Origin: Acholoe squamosa | Lineage: Eukaryota > Annelida > Polychaeta > Phyllodocida > Polynoidae | DNA length: 64,000 nucleotides | Assembly (NCBI GenBank): GCA_949317995.1 | Contig: OX439049.1 | Span: 11,346,395-11,410,394 of the forward strand | Direction: 5' to 3' | Translations under genes and position numbers: made by a program | Notes under the pieces: model-generated | The model's input: only the letters and a program-made list of their open reading frames with translations | Databases searched by the model: none | What the model was told of the DNA's origin: nothing | In this document: one piece after another, positions 1 to 10,437 of the stretch | Layout: each line of letters opens with the position of its first letter | How positions within the stretch are numbered: position 1 is the first letter of the stretch

Positions 1-711
1 GCATGTTTGCACACCAGATTGTACACTTGTACCCAATTGTACGCCAAATTCGTATATTATTCACCAAATTGTATGTTGTACACTAATTTGTATTTTTTGT
101 ACCCCAAATTTGAAAATGTGTAGGCAGATACACCAATTCACAGTAGAAATAAGGCAACTTCAAAGCCATGTTGTAAGTCAAGTATACTTAGGTCTGTTTA
201 GCATCCAAACCAGAAAGTTGCACAAATTACGGTTATACGCCTAGAGTAAAGGAAATGTAATCTTTACCCAAAAAACAAAACTGTTGTACATACTGAAAAA
301 GCTCTACCACAAAATTTGTATTTGAAGCACTCCCTATTACTTCAAATCCACTCACACAATTGTATGCATGTCAAGGTAAAATCAAAAATTCTTTATCATA
401 AGGCGAATAGTCGGAGATTCGCAATTTTCCCCGGAGGGGGGAGCCATTGTCACATGTATATGAAACACCTTCAAGACCTACACTCAGTGCTGTCTGCATC
501 CCGCATACCGGGTGGCAACCGCCGCTCTGCAGACGCCCATCTGCCACTAAGCAGCCTAACAATAGTGTCTCTAATGCCAGTCTGTACTGGAGATGTGGGA
601 TGGCTGTATAAGGCATAGACCACAATAGGGGAAGACACACACAGACAGTGATACCAGCCAATTACTTTCACAGTTCAAAGGATGCATCCCTTAACAATCA
701 TGTAACTCTAT
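1..711. other. AT-rich stretch without a recognisable gene
   Basis: The ORFs in this interval are short, overlap on both strands and resemble no family I know. The first GST exon or exons should lie upstream of 1427 but I could not find them here. Confidence 0.5.
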
Positions 712-1187
712 TGTAGTGGAGACATGACAGTTGGATGCTGGGCCTAACTTTGTCTGGGGCAATCAGCCCCAGAGTAGGGATATAAGGCCCCCAGTAGGAG
801 GTCCATCATCACAGAATCTCCAGAACCACTCCAGAGGTAACATCTCCAGTCATCTCTTGCTACCTACTGTAGCTCTACACTATGGTTAAACTATGCTAGA
901 CAGGCATAGGGTTCAACCATTAGTGGCCAGAGCTATCTCCTACAAGACATCCACCAGAGGGTAAAGTTATACATTATTACATTATTCCTCTAAGCAGCAG
1001 GTCAGGAGCTAGGTGCTGGACATTGTATTATTATTACCTCACAGGTGGAGTGGAACAGAACATTATACTCTATGAACTATTGTATATTTACTGTATGTGG
1101 AAATTACTTGCATATTAACATCTGTGTGATTGATATTTCTTACATGTTGCCTAAAGCTGAATAAACCAGTCATAACTGGAAATAACA
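712..1187 (+). repeat. Probable solo LTR
   Basis: A 476-bp unit begins TGTAGTGGAGAC and ends AATAACA, the TG...CA ends expected of an LTR. It is flanked on both sides by CTAT (708-711 and 1188-1191), a possible 4-bp target duplication. Inside are a TATA-like GATATAAGG near 779 and a polyadenylation-like AATAAA near 1160, in the order promoter then poly(A) signal. No internal retroelement sequence sits next to it, which suggests loss by LTR-LTR recombination. It does not resemble either Gypsy LTR in this window. The assignment rests on structure only. Confidence 0.55.
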
Positions 1188-1426
1188 CTATTTATGAGAG
1201 CTTGATGTATTTACACTATATACCACTAGCCATATGATATTTCTCATATGACAACTTGATCATGCACAATTACTAGTATGACAGTAATCTGCTGCATTAA
1301 GTGGTATTTAGTATTAACCTATCCCTAACCTAATTTTGGAGAAAAATTAACTTCCTTAGTCTTCCTCATATCATATATCTGAGGACTAGTAACTCACACG
1401 TCAACATATTGCAATTCATATTTCAG

Positions 1427-1485
1427 AAGAACTTCCATAATGGCCTTCCAAGGATAAATGATGCTGGTTTTATCCTATGGGAGAG
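1427..1485 (+). CDS. GST-like exon, end of N-terminal domain
   Basis: The exon is bounded by tttcag and gtgagc and reads through to GFILWE, the stretch that precedes the conserved E-S-R/T of GSTs. It leaves two bases (AG) that join the T at 3852 to give serine. The segment before it ([12 protein letters not shown]) is weaker than the usual NPQH-V-P-T consensus, which may be divergence or decay. Confidence 0.7.
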
Positions 1486-4400
1486 GTGAGCGCAAATGTG
1501 ATTCTCTAGATTTCTCTAGATACTAAACATACATTCTATTTTGGGAATTTTCTCCTGATTTAGTAAAAAGATTTTTTTTTTACTAAATCAGGAGAAAATT
1601 CCCAAAATACACATATATTCTACACAGTATAACCCTAAAGTGGCACAATGCCCACTTGCCAAGAAAAGGATTTTTGATCCTAAAAAATGTTATGTTTGGG
1701 TTTGTGGCTATGACTGTATCTCAGAAGACGACACCCATAAAACAATGTTATATGCAGACGATTCAGTTTTATACGTATCAGGCAAAGAAATAGATAACTT
1801 ACAAACTCAACTAAAAAAATGCTTTAAAAAATTTTTATTCTTAGTCCACAAGTAATGAACTAACTATGAATGAAAACAAAACTAAAATTATGACCTTTGC
1901 CTCTTCAATAAAACTGAAAAATCTGAGAAAACCAACTATTATCATTAATAATAAAGTACTTATGAATGTATCTTCCTATAAGTATCTAGGTGTTACCCTA
2001 GATCCTGAATTGAAATTTAACATGTACCTACGCACAGTAATTAACAATGTAAGATATAAGTCGTTAATATTGTATAAAACTCGAAAATATATGTCTCATG
2101 AAGCAAGATTAAGAATGTACAAGATGCATATTCTACCATTAATAGATTACTGTGATATATTGTATAACGAGGCTAAATCAGACTACCTGTTGGAATTACA
2201 GCGTATACAAAGTAAATGCCTGAAAACTTGCGTTGATTATCATATATTAACACCTACTCATACTGTACACAATAAGGCTAATTTACCTATGTTAACATCA
2301 AGGGGAGTCTATCATATTAAACTTGCGGCCCACAAGAGATCATGTAACAATGATTTTATAGAAACTAAGGTGAGGGAAACACGGTTAGCTGCTGCACCTT
2401 TACTAAAATACCAAAAAAATAAACTGTAAATCATACGAAACATCACCAGAAGTCAAATGCGCTCAAACTTGGAATAGATTACCAATAGAAATTAGAAATG
2501 TCAAAGACAGGGACAAATTTAAACTGGAGTGTAAAAAAGAATTGTAATAAATTAATAATCTCTATAATATCAATCAATTATGCAATGTATAGTGTCTATA
2601 CACGATCCTATATCCTCTGTAAAAATTACTTTCTTTATAATCATGTGATATTGTTATGGGGAAGGGAAATTGTTATTATATAATCTTTAAAGTAGAGAAT
2701 AATGCTGCTGTTCATAAATACAATGTTATTCTACCACCTGTGAATTTAATGAATGGTATATATACTTTTTTTATAGCTTGGCCGAGACAACATTCTACGG
2801 ATGATGGTCAGTCATTAACTTGATAGCCACTAAGAAATTAGTTTTCCTTATATATAATTATCAAATCTGTCAAACGGTTATGTGGTATTTATCATGTTTC
2901 CTCATTGAATCAAGGAAAATTTCAATTTATGTACTCGAATGAAATGAAAGATATCTTTGGCCAAATAAAGTTTAAATTGTTTAAAAAAAAAAGTTTTGCC
3001 ACCATTTGCCAAAGTTTTGAACAAACGTCAAAATAATGTTTATCCAAGTTTTCTGTTTATTATTCTATAAAAACATTTTATTTCTAACTTAAAAATGTAA
3101 TTCTTGTATTAAAAACGTAACAAACAAACATTTTTGAAAATATGCTGAGAAATATTTTTCAAGAGCCAGGGCCAAGTAAAATGACCTTCAGCGTGACCTT
3201 TGTATTATTTTTTCAAAATTTTTTAAAATCACCAGGGCACAGGCTGTGAGTCATCTCAAAGAGGGTTATTGAAGCTACGGTATGAGGCTGTTGTATTTAC
3301 CATGAAATACCGAAAATTCCCTGAGCCACAACCTGAGTCTGACTCTGACAGGAGGCTATAAGCTTTATGTCATGGCTGATACGACCGTCACTATAGATTA
3401 GTAGTAGAACCGCCGTATTCAATGGGGGGCATTGAATACAATGTATCTGTATTCAATGGGTTTCCGCCATCTTGGATTTTGAACAGATCTGAGCTGTTTT
3501 TCTTTATTTAAAGGCAAAATACCCCCTAGGCCATGACATAAATGCAAATGTCCATTCCAGGGAATAAATTCGCATCGTATTCACCAAGGTGAGGCTGTCC
3601 GTATTCAATGACGCCTTATAGGCGGAGTTGAATGCGGACAGGCCTCACCGAGACCCTGGTCATACATTTGCTTATGTATCTGGGGCTTGAGAATTGGCAG
3701 TTTAGTACTGTTCTATGGCGTATAAACCCCTCATATAAGCCGCACCCTGTTATAGGGAACCTCCTATTACAAGCTGCACTTTCATCTGGGTTCTGGTACT
3801 ATAACTGCAACTAATACGAGAGAATTTATGTAATCACCCTATGTATTTCAGTCGTACCATAATGCGGTATTTGGTGAGTAAGTATGGTAAAACGGATGAG
3901 CTGTACCCCGAGGACCTCCAGAAAAGGGCAGTGGTGGAACGTCTCATGGACTTTGATGCCGGAACACTGTATGCAGCCCTCCTACCTGTATGTGTAAGTA
4001 TAGATACTGGGACAGGACATTGTGTATTAAAATATCAGCATCTGGGATATCTGTCGGAGAGGGCAAGTACTTATAAAGCAGCATTCTCTGCATTCAGGGC
4101 TCAGTGTGCTCAGTGTGCCCAGTGTGTCCCGTCTGCTCAGTAGGTTCAGACCAGCACCAACCAACTAGACCTGTCACAACTCTCACACATAGACACACTG
4201 TACCATGTCATACACAGTTATATAAAATGTTGAAACCATATTTCTCAGACTCTTGTTGATTCTTTATTGGAATGTCTCAATCTGACAATACTTTATATTT
4301 ATTCTCATTGTCAATTAAGGCCGCATCTTTTAGGTAAGATGGTCTATGGATCTTTATTTTCATTCATCAATTTATCTTTTTTTTTTTGGAAAAAAAAAAC

Positions 4401-7400
4401 AGTTTGAGACAAAAAAGGAATCTGTTGAAATACATGTGCAAAATCTTTTAACAGGATGCAAATACTTTTTTTTGTAAATAAAAAATGAATTGATTGAATG
4501 TATTGATTTGTTTTATTTGACATAACATCACATGGATGGGCCATTTTCAATATGTTGCCAAAGATATAGAGATAACCACATTGTTATCATATCGATGCCT
4601 TGGTCTTCTCTCACAGATGTCTGTCTTTGATCTTAACTGTTTCCACATCACTATAAATACCTGTCTCTTTGTACTTCCAGTCGTGTAAGACATTACTGGG
4701 TATTGATCCACCAGCAGGGTGTGATGAGAGAGTGGATGAGATAATACAGGAGATGGAGGCTAACTCAGCCTTATGGGAGTCTGACTACACTGAAAAAAGT
4801 CTTCCTGACAAAATGACATGTATATCCATGTCAACTTGATTTGACACATAGAGCACATGTCATTGGGACATGGTACATATGTCATCATGACAACTGTCTT
4901 TATTACGCATGTCAAGTGGAGTTGACGAACCAAATGTGAGAGTGTCAACCTCATTCAACATGCCTTTCACGCATGTCATGTGGGAGACAATCGTGACCTG
5001 TGCAGTATGTGTCAAAGCGATCAGTCTTCTTTTCTCTGTGTACATGACTGGCTCAATGCCCACCATAGCTGATATCTCCACCAGTGCCAGACTGACCATC
5101 TTAGAACCCACCAAGTGTGACTTCACAAGGTTTGTTAATGTTTCACTGTTTACAGGTCAAAAAGTTTTTAAACTAAGGTTAAGAAGACGTTTTTTTTCTT
5201 TTACATAGAAAATTTTAAAACGTTTTTTTCAAGGATTTGGGCGTTGACCCACCTGCAGGGTGTGATGAGAGAGTGGATGAGATGAGATTCAAGGTTGAAA
5301 AAACAAACATTGATAAAAACATTTACAAATGTTTTTCAACATATTAAAGAGAATGTTTTTTTACGAAACCTATCAAAAACGTTTGCAAACGTTGAAAATA
5401 CGTTTTTTGCCAAGTGGGGCAAAATGTGTAATAATGGCAGCAGTAACTATTTTACAAAAGGGGGGAGGGTTAGATTTAGCATCTTCACACAAGCCAATTC
5501 ATACAATTTTACCGCTAGCCCCAAGAATTTGTTTGTTTGTTTATTGAGCAATCAGTTACGCATTATACAATACGAATTTTCACCTGATTGGGTGATGATA
5601 GTTGACACCGCCAAAAAATAAGAACGAATGAACAAGGCCTCTGTAGAGTGGTGATTTTTTGACTAATTGAAGTTTAGGTCGTTTTTTTTTTAATTTGACT
5701 TTGGTGTCACCTCTAGTTCTAATGTTCTCCGGGGTCAATATGTTATCAGGGATCTTGGCTTGTTTATAAATAAACAATAAGAACTGTACGTCTCTTCTCT
5801 GTGCTAGGGTTTGGAAGTTGCATCTCTGGTGTAATTCATCGATACTTCCCACTTGGCAAAAAACGTGTTTTTAACGTTTGCAAACGTTTTTATTTGGTTT
5901 GGATAAAAAACTTTTTTTAAAACGTTATTTTGATGTTGAAAAAACGTTTTTAAACATTTTTTCAACCAATTTTGAACCAAATAAAAACGTTTGCTTTTTC
6001 AACCAATTTCCAACCAAATAAAAACGTTTTTTATTTACGTTTCTTTTACGTTAAAAAAACGTTTTTTAACCTGATATAAAAACGTTTTTTATAAAAACGT
6101 CAAAATAACGTTTTTTTGAGTACATGTAAAAACGTTATTTTGACGTTGAAAAAAAACTTAGGAACCAAAATAAAACGTTTTTTTGACGTAAAAAAAAAAC
6201 GTTTTTCTGCCAACTGGGTTATCTCTTGTGGGTCCCGGATGCCCAGGCAATCTCTAAGGCCCTTGTTTTGTAAGGTTTGGATTTTTTTCAGATTAGTGCA
6301 ACTGGCACTATCTAGTAAAAAACTACAGTATTCAAGAGTTGGAAGGATACAATGCTTATAGATGGTCAGGGATTGGGCTTGGTTTACAAGATGCCTGACT
6401 CTGTGTGCCTGATAGAGCCTATATCCGCTAGTCTTTCTTATATTGCCTATTTGTTGAGATAAGGTCATGTTCTCATCTAGAGTGACACCAAGGTAATTAA
6501 ATGTTCTTTGTATGGCGATGGGTTTGCCACCTATTTGCAGAGTAGGATTAGTGACTAGTAGGGTTTTTGTGGGAGTGCCATAAGTGACTTGAAAGGTTTT
6601 GTTAGAGTTGATGGTAAGCCTATTTAGGTCACACCAGTCAGATATTCTATCTACATCAGGTTGGGCAATTAAGGCTATGTCCTGTGGTTTTTTACCTTCC
6701 GTTATCATGAAAGCATCATCTGCATATAGGATAATTCTGGAATTTTGTACTATGTCAGGGAGTTCGTTGATATAAATAGAAAAAAGGAGGGGGCCTAAAA
6801 TTGACCCTTGGGGTACTCCATACTTTACTAAGATGGGAGGGGAGGTCTTATTATTAGCTCTAGTGCTATGCTGCTTTTTTTCTAGATAGCTTTTGAACCA
6901 TCTAAGTACAGATCAGTTGGCTCCCAAAAGTGCTATTTTATGTAATAATCTGCCGAGGTGGACTATGTCAAAGGCTTTCCTCATGTCGATAAATAGACAT
7001 GAGGACAAATTTCCCATATTAATAGCTCTATAGATTCCAGAGGTTACCTCATTAATGGCATCAGCGGTGGAGTGGCCCGGGGTGAAACCATATTGATGTT
7101 TGGACAGTAAGCTATGTTCCATCATGTGGTCAATGAGCTGCGAGTGAATGGAAGTGCTTTATGCCCCTCTTATAACTTTAGCAAGGGGCTGACATGTTAG
7201 CTGTTAGGGTAAAGTGACCATGAGTCGTCCACCTGGGCCTCTTTACAACCTACTAGTTATTCTAGGATCTTTGTAATAGTGGGAAAACTTGCATGGGTCA
7301 TCTAAAAATGGATATAAATATTACCCAGATGTGTTACTCTTTCCATCCAGTGATGTTACAACTTTCATACCCATAGTCATGGAGCTCTTTGAGCACCCAT

Positions 7401-8827
7401 TATTCAATAGATGTCAATTTTCTTTCATCAGTACCATAAGTTGGCCACTGTGGTACCTTGAGTCAGACACATCATAAAATGACTCAACTAATTCATAGTA
7501 AAGAGTGTACTTATAAAGCAATACAAGGAAAATGTTTATTCCTGGCTAAGTGATCTTGGTCAGAGTGTTTCTGTAATTATTTTACTATTTACAATGCTGA
7601 TTATCACTGTTCCTTGGGTAAACATAAATCATAGCAAACTTATCCCCATTTATCAGCTGTCCGTTATTTCAAAGTGGCTGTCAATCTATCAGAAGACCTC
7701 TCTACCTAATTGGTAGAATATAGTTGATTTTTTGAAAAATAATGGATAGTGCTACATTCACTTTCCCAAAGATGGAAAGATAGCAGGTGCTACAGCTCAA
7801 CATATTCTAGCAGTGTAAATAGCTTAGAACCCAATGAAATGGTCACTACTAAGTTCATTTTGGACCAAAAAGCAATAGTGGCTGACTCAAGGTACATGTA
7901 TAGTGGCCGACTCAAGGTACCTGTATTGCTCAAAGACACCTTGGGTCAGTCTTATTATACCATGAGTCAACTTCTACACAGCAGATTATTGACTTTTGCA
8001 CTGAACACTATAAAAGGAATGATTTCAAATTAAATGATGTTTACAGAGTATGAATGCAATGCTTTATTTCAATTTTAGTTAGGTTTAACTCTGTTACTTG
8101 TTCAATATCACATTATCACTAATCTATCATTTTTTTTTACTGGAAAATCATCATGAACCTTTATCTGACTTCAAGAATAATTTACAAACTCTAGTGTCAT
8201 CCAGAGGTCCTGAAAGGTGCTAGACTTATATTCCAAAGAAATGCTAAGATAGCTTATAGCATATCTTGCTATATAGCACCAGTGCAAATAGCTTAGAATA
8301 TACTAATATATTCATTAACACCTTCATTTTGTGCCCAAAACCAAGCAAAATGACCGACTCAAGGTACCTGGACGACTCAAGGTCACTCTACCCTATTTTA
8401 GGTTAAAAAGAGTTTGAACATAAAAAAATGTAACTTAGAAACGTTGCTAGTATTGCAACTTGTCTCAAACTTGTGCTCTACAATATAACTGATGAAAGAT
8501 TTGAGGAAAATGAAAACAAATCTTCCACCACACATAATACTCAACATGTTTATAACAGTGTTTTCTGTGTCTTTTATTTAGAAGCTTCTTATCTTTCACA
8601 ATTAATTTGTAACGACAAGATTCACCCTATAAACGGCTATTTCCATATGTACATTCCCCCTTTGGTCTAGGTTTCCCAAGTTAAATGCCTGGATGGCACG
8701 AATGAAGGCGCTTCCTTACTATGGACTGACCACTGTTGATCTGGAGAAGTTTAAGCAGTTTGCTTCAACGCCAGAGTGGCCGAAACTTCAGGCAGCTAGA
8801 AGGGCCCTCGCTACTGCTGGGAAATAA
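1427..8827 (+). CDS. Glutathione S-transferase-like gene (partial, spliced)
   Basis: At least five exons encode a cytosolic GST resembling the delta/epsilon-type enzymes of invertebrates, which conjugate glutathione to electrophiles. Exon 1427-1485 gives the end of the thioredoxin-like domain (DAGFILWE, then S across the junction). Exon 3852-3993 starts the helical domain ([29 protein letters not shown]). Exon 4681-about 4780 continues it, exon 5025-5129 carries the TIADIS motif, and exon 8671-8827 is the C-terminus ([17 protein letters not shown]) ending in TAA. Phases agree at the 1485/3852 (AG|T), 3993/4681 and 5129/8671 (AG|G) junctions. The first exon or exons, with the start codon and catalytic residue, were not found. 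The 3' end of the 4681 exon has no clean donor in the required phase. The introns hold a non-LTR fragment, MITEs and a stray copy of the fourth exon, so it may be a relic. Confidence 0.75.
1537..1609. repeat. Perfect 31-bp inverted repeat
   Basis: The arms 1537-1567 and 1579-1609 are exact reverse complements, separated by an 11-nt A/T spacer. The hairpin lies just upstream of the 5' truncation point of the non-LTR fragment that starts near 1640. Confidence 0.85.
1640..2991 (+). mobile_element. 5'-truncated non-LTR retrotransposon, RT 3' part (pseudogene)
   Basis: The coding remnant covers the end of a Jockey/CR1-like reverse transcriptase. At 1640-1855 it includes the catalytic box [11 protein letters not shown] second frame, 1866-2429, carries NENKTKIM and [13 protein letters not shown] and the thumb/connection region ([13 protein letters not shown]). 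A third frame at about 2450-2545 gives the C-terminal [11 protein letters not shown] motif before TAA. So at least two frameshifts separate parts of one original ORF. An AT-rich tail follows, with AATAAAG near 2965 and an A-run at 2982-2991 that looks like the retrotransposed 3' end. The fragment lies in the intron between the GST exons at 1427 and 3852. Confidence 0.85.
3405..3660. repeat. Dispersed CCGTATTCAATG-type repeat
   Basis: The interval contains several CGTATTCAATG units and a stretch beginning CCATGACATAAATGCAAATG at 3533. That stretch recurs at about 16811-16880 inside the Harbinger-type element; related units occur near 47240-47280 and 47640-47700. The outer sequences (GCCGTATTCAATG at the left, GTTGAATGCGGACA at the right) are roughly complementary, suggesting a short inverted-repeat element. 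No target duplication could be assigned. Confidence 0.5.
3852..3993 (+). CDS. GST-like exon, start of helical domain
   Basis: This is the best-conserved exon of the gene: 47 codons after a split serine, preceded by tatttcag and followed by gtaagt. It reads [19 protein letters not shown], then [20 protein letters not shown], which is characteristic of the first helices of the GST C-terminal domain. An earlier in-frame GT (CCT|gtatgt) is an alternative donor. Confidence 0.85.
3994..4680. other. GST-like intron, AT-rich, no gene seen
   Basis: The interval contains poly-T/poly-A runs around 4378-4400 and 4467-4490 and no convincing ORF. It ends in the acceptor cttccag at 4674-4680. Confidence 0.5.
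4681..4780 (+). CDS. GST-like exon, mid helical domain (3' end uncertain)
   Basis: The frame opens after cttccag and reads [20 protein letters not shown], matching the stretch between the first and second helix groups of many GSTs. No donor in the phase needed by the next exon was found. The frame runs into TGACATG-rich palindromic DNA from about 4795. The true exon end may have been lost to that insertion. Confidence 0.6.
4795..5020. repeat. ATGTCA/TGACAT-rich palindromic repeat
   Basis: At least ten copies of ATGTCA, TGACAT or close variants lie on both strands within about 220 bp. Short-unit palindromic composition of this type is seen elsewhere in the window for AACGTT and AACATTG elements. 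Ends and target duplication are not clear. Confidence 0.4.
5025..5129 (+). CDS. GST-like exon, TIADIS motif
   Basis: The frame includes [20 protein letters not shown], matching the GST region where a conserved aspartate caps a helix. It ends ACA AG|gtttgt, so two bases join the G at 8671 to give arginine. The upstream acceptor (gatcag before 5025) is a guess based on phase. Confidence 0.65.
5150..5419. repeat. AACGTT-rich palindromic repeat
   Basis: The region is dominated by AAAACGTTTTT-like units and ends TGCCAAGTGGG at 5409-5419, the terminal motif of the better preserved element at 5848-6218. A copy of the mid-GST exon sequence is embedded at about 5240-5285, so the region is composite or rearranged. 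Confidence 0.6.
5240..5285 (+). pseudogene. Stray copy of the mid-GST exon
   Basis: The sequence encoding [15 protein letters not shown] closely repeats the exon at 4681-4740 ([14 protein letters not shown]). It has no splice acceptor and is flanked on both sides by AACGTT repeat. It probably arose by partial duplication of the exon region, later interrupted by the repeats. Confidence 0.65.
5570..7140 (-). mobile_element. Non-LTR retrotransposon RT fragment (pseudogene)
   Basis: Read on the minus strand, the fragment starts within the reverse transcriptase palm. It shows [14 protein letters not shown] and [12 protein letters not shown] (7125-6913), then INELPD and [10 protein letters not shown] (about 6770-6690), then [11 protein letters not shown] and [12 protein letters not shown]. 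The C-terminal part ([20 protein letters not shown] and on) lies at 5852-5580. Frameshifts break the region around 6750-6910. The 371-bp element at 5848-6218 separates the C-terminal part from the rest. The family is Jockey/CR1-like, distinct from the plus-strand copy at 1640. No intact ORF remains. Confidence 0.85.
5848..6218. mobile_element. AACGTT-palindrome MITE inserted in RT fragment
   Basis: The ends are inverted: CCCACTTGGCA at 5848 and, reading inward from 6218 on the other strand, CCCAGTTGGCA. The interior is made of AAACGTTTTT and AACGTCAAAATAACG units. Both sides carry TT (5846-5847 and 6219-6220). Removing the element plus one TT rejoins the reading frame of the flanking RT fragment, which supports a clean insertion with a 2-bp duplication. 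It has no coding capacity. It resembles the element at 22878-23369 in ends and architecture. Confidence 0.75.
7207..8393. mobile_element. TA-flanked MITE with GACTCAAGGTACC repeats
   Basis: The inverted ends begin GGGTAAAGTGACC on the left and GGGTAGAGTGACC on the right (other strand), each followed by a TGAGTCGTCCA-like stretch. TA lies on both sides (7205-7206 and 8394-8395), the duplication typical of Tc1/mariner-type transposition. The interior has repeated GACTCAAGGTACC motifs and no transposase. It sits in the last intron of the GST-like gene. Confidence 0.7.
8671..8827 (+). CDS. GST-like last exon and stop
   Basis: After the acceptor tttggtctag the frame reads [20 protein letters not shown] and ends at TAA 8825-8827. 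The pattern (aromatic-P-x-L-x-x-W then M-K-A-L-P-Y-Y) is typical of GST C-termini. The first base completes the arginine codon begun at 5128-5129. Confidence 0.8.
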
Positions 8828-9186
8828 TCACATTCAGAAGAATAATCTGCAATTAAATCATATTTTTTGTTAATGGAAAAGGTTATTAGATAAATATGGG
8901 ATCTGTTTGGGTAAGTGGATCCAAGGACGATGGTGGTTTTTCTATTTCATGAGTCGCAGCTATTATAGGCAGTATTTTTACAGTCCCTTTATGAATGAGC
9001 ACATGTATATAAATGCACTTACAGAGTGCCAATCTCTGCAGTTTTAGAAGACATAATTGTGTTTCCTTTTTTTTTATTGCATTGTACAAACTCATTGTAT
9101 ATATTCATGTGTTGTGGTTGTAATAGACTACTTAGGTAGCGAAATACTATTGTTCTAAGCCGAGCTAATGTGGGCCGAACTCAAAC
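8828..9186. other. Downstream of GST, no gene seen
   Basis: AT-rich sequence with the likely 3' untranslated region of the GST-like gene; AATTAAA near 8852 could serve as a poly(A) signal. Confidence 0.4.
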
Positions 9187-9188
9187 TA

Positions 9189-9421
9189 CTGTAATCTCCC
9201 GCGTAGAAGACGCGCTGCGCGTATAAGACGCACCCCAAACTCAGCATATGCATTTTCGTGTATAAGACGCACATTTTAATACTGAAATTTGTAAGATTAG
9301 TACATTTCTATAGTAAAATTACCCCTCGTATAAGACACACCCCCAACTTCAGAAAATCCTATAAGACGCACCAGCATTTTGTTTGGCCTAGAGGAGGCGT
9401 CTTATACGCGGGAGATTACGG
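9189..9421. mobile_element. Short TA-flanked MITE (TAAGACGCACC type)
   Basis: The inverted ends are CTGTAATCTCCCGCGTA on the left and CCGTAATCTCCCGCGTA on the right (other strand), followed by A(T)AAGACGC. TA flanks the unit at 9187-9188 and 9422-9423. The interior repeats GTATAAGACGCACC. A weaker relative (ACCATAATCTCC ... TTTACGGTAAATG) occurs at about 39138-39568. Confidence 0.75.
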
Positions 9422-9423
9422 TA

Positions 9424-9837
9424 CCTCTAATGTACTTTGTACTGTGATTGCTTTGAATGATATTATTTAAAAAAAAAAATTTTTAGGTTCTGCAAACGTT
9501 TGTTTTAAAAGTCAGAAAAAGTCAAATGTGACTAATACCATTGCATCAGAGTATTGGCATAAATTCCCCAAGGGCTAGTATTGGACTCACTTACCAGGTG
9601 GGGGTGTATATACCCATCCATTGTATACATGGACAGGTGTGCTTAGCTCATTGTCTGGCTGGATCTATCATGTAACAGTCATTCAATATTTCTTTTCTTG
9701 TTGTTAATAAAATCAGGGCCGCCTAAGCTGGAGGCTTGGGGCAAAGTTAGACTGTGTCGTGTCTATCTATCATCTATATTACATGTACCAGGCACACGAC
9801 GTTGGGGAATATCGTGCACTAAAAACATGTATTTCTA
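9424..9837. other. Intergenic, no gene seen
   Basis: AT-rich DNA between two MITEs with no ORF that resembles a known protein. Confidence 0.5.
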
Positions 9838-9839
9838 TA

Positions 9840-10423
9840 GGTGAGGCTCCACTACGCGACTTTTGCTGAAAATCGTTGTTATTCTCACAAAAGCAGACAC
9901 AAACACAGATTATAGAGTGGTATTTGTTATTATTTAAGGTGTAAATAGAAGATTGAGAGAGCTTTCTGTTTATGTGGGGAAGGCTTTCAATCTCAGTACA
10001 ATCTCAGGCACATTTTTGTTGCCACAAGATGTTTAAAAATTGTTTACTAAATCAAGTTGACCTAATGTAAATATTGCAGACTTTCACACTGATGACTCTC
10101 TGCAACTCAATATCAGACAGGTTTGATTTTTACAGTACAAGACCCTGCGATCTGTGTGACTGCTGTGTTGTTATTTATATTTTGCTGTGTTGATGTTATA
10201 TATTGAACTCTCACCCAATCACAGAGTCTATGCAGGTGCAGGTTAGTTGGTAAATATGGCACACAAGGAGAGAGATCACCCATAAAATACCCCCTGAAAT
10301 CTCATGTTTACAATTTTGAATCTCATGTTTACAATATAGGAATGTCAACACCCTATACCTTAGGCACTATAGGGATGAAATTAGGTGAGACTGTACCAAA
10401 AAATCGCGTAGTGGAGCCTCACC
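9840..10423. mobile_element. 584-bp TA-flanked MITE
   Basis: The terminal inverted repeat GGTGAGGCTCCACTACGCGA is identical at both ends over 20 bases. TA is present on both sides (9838-9839 and 10424-10425). The interior is non-coding. The layout fits a non-autonomous Tc1/mariner-like element; the superfamily is inferred from the TA duplication only. Confidence 0.8.
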
Positions 10424-10437
10424 TAATGTTCCATAAA

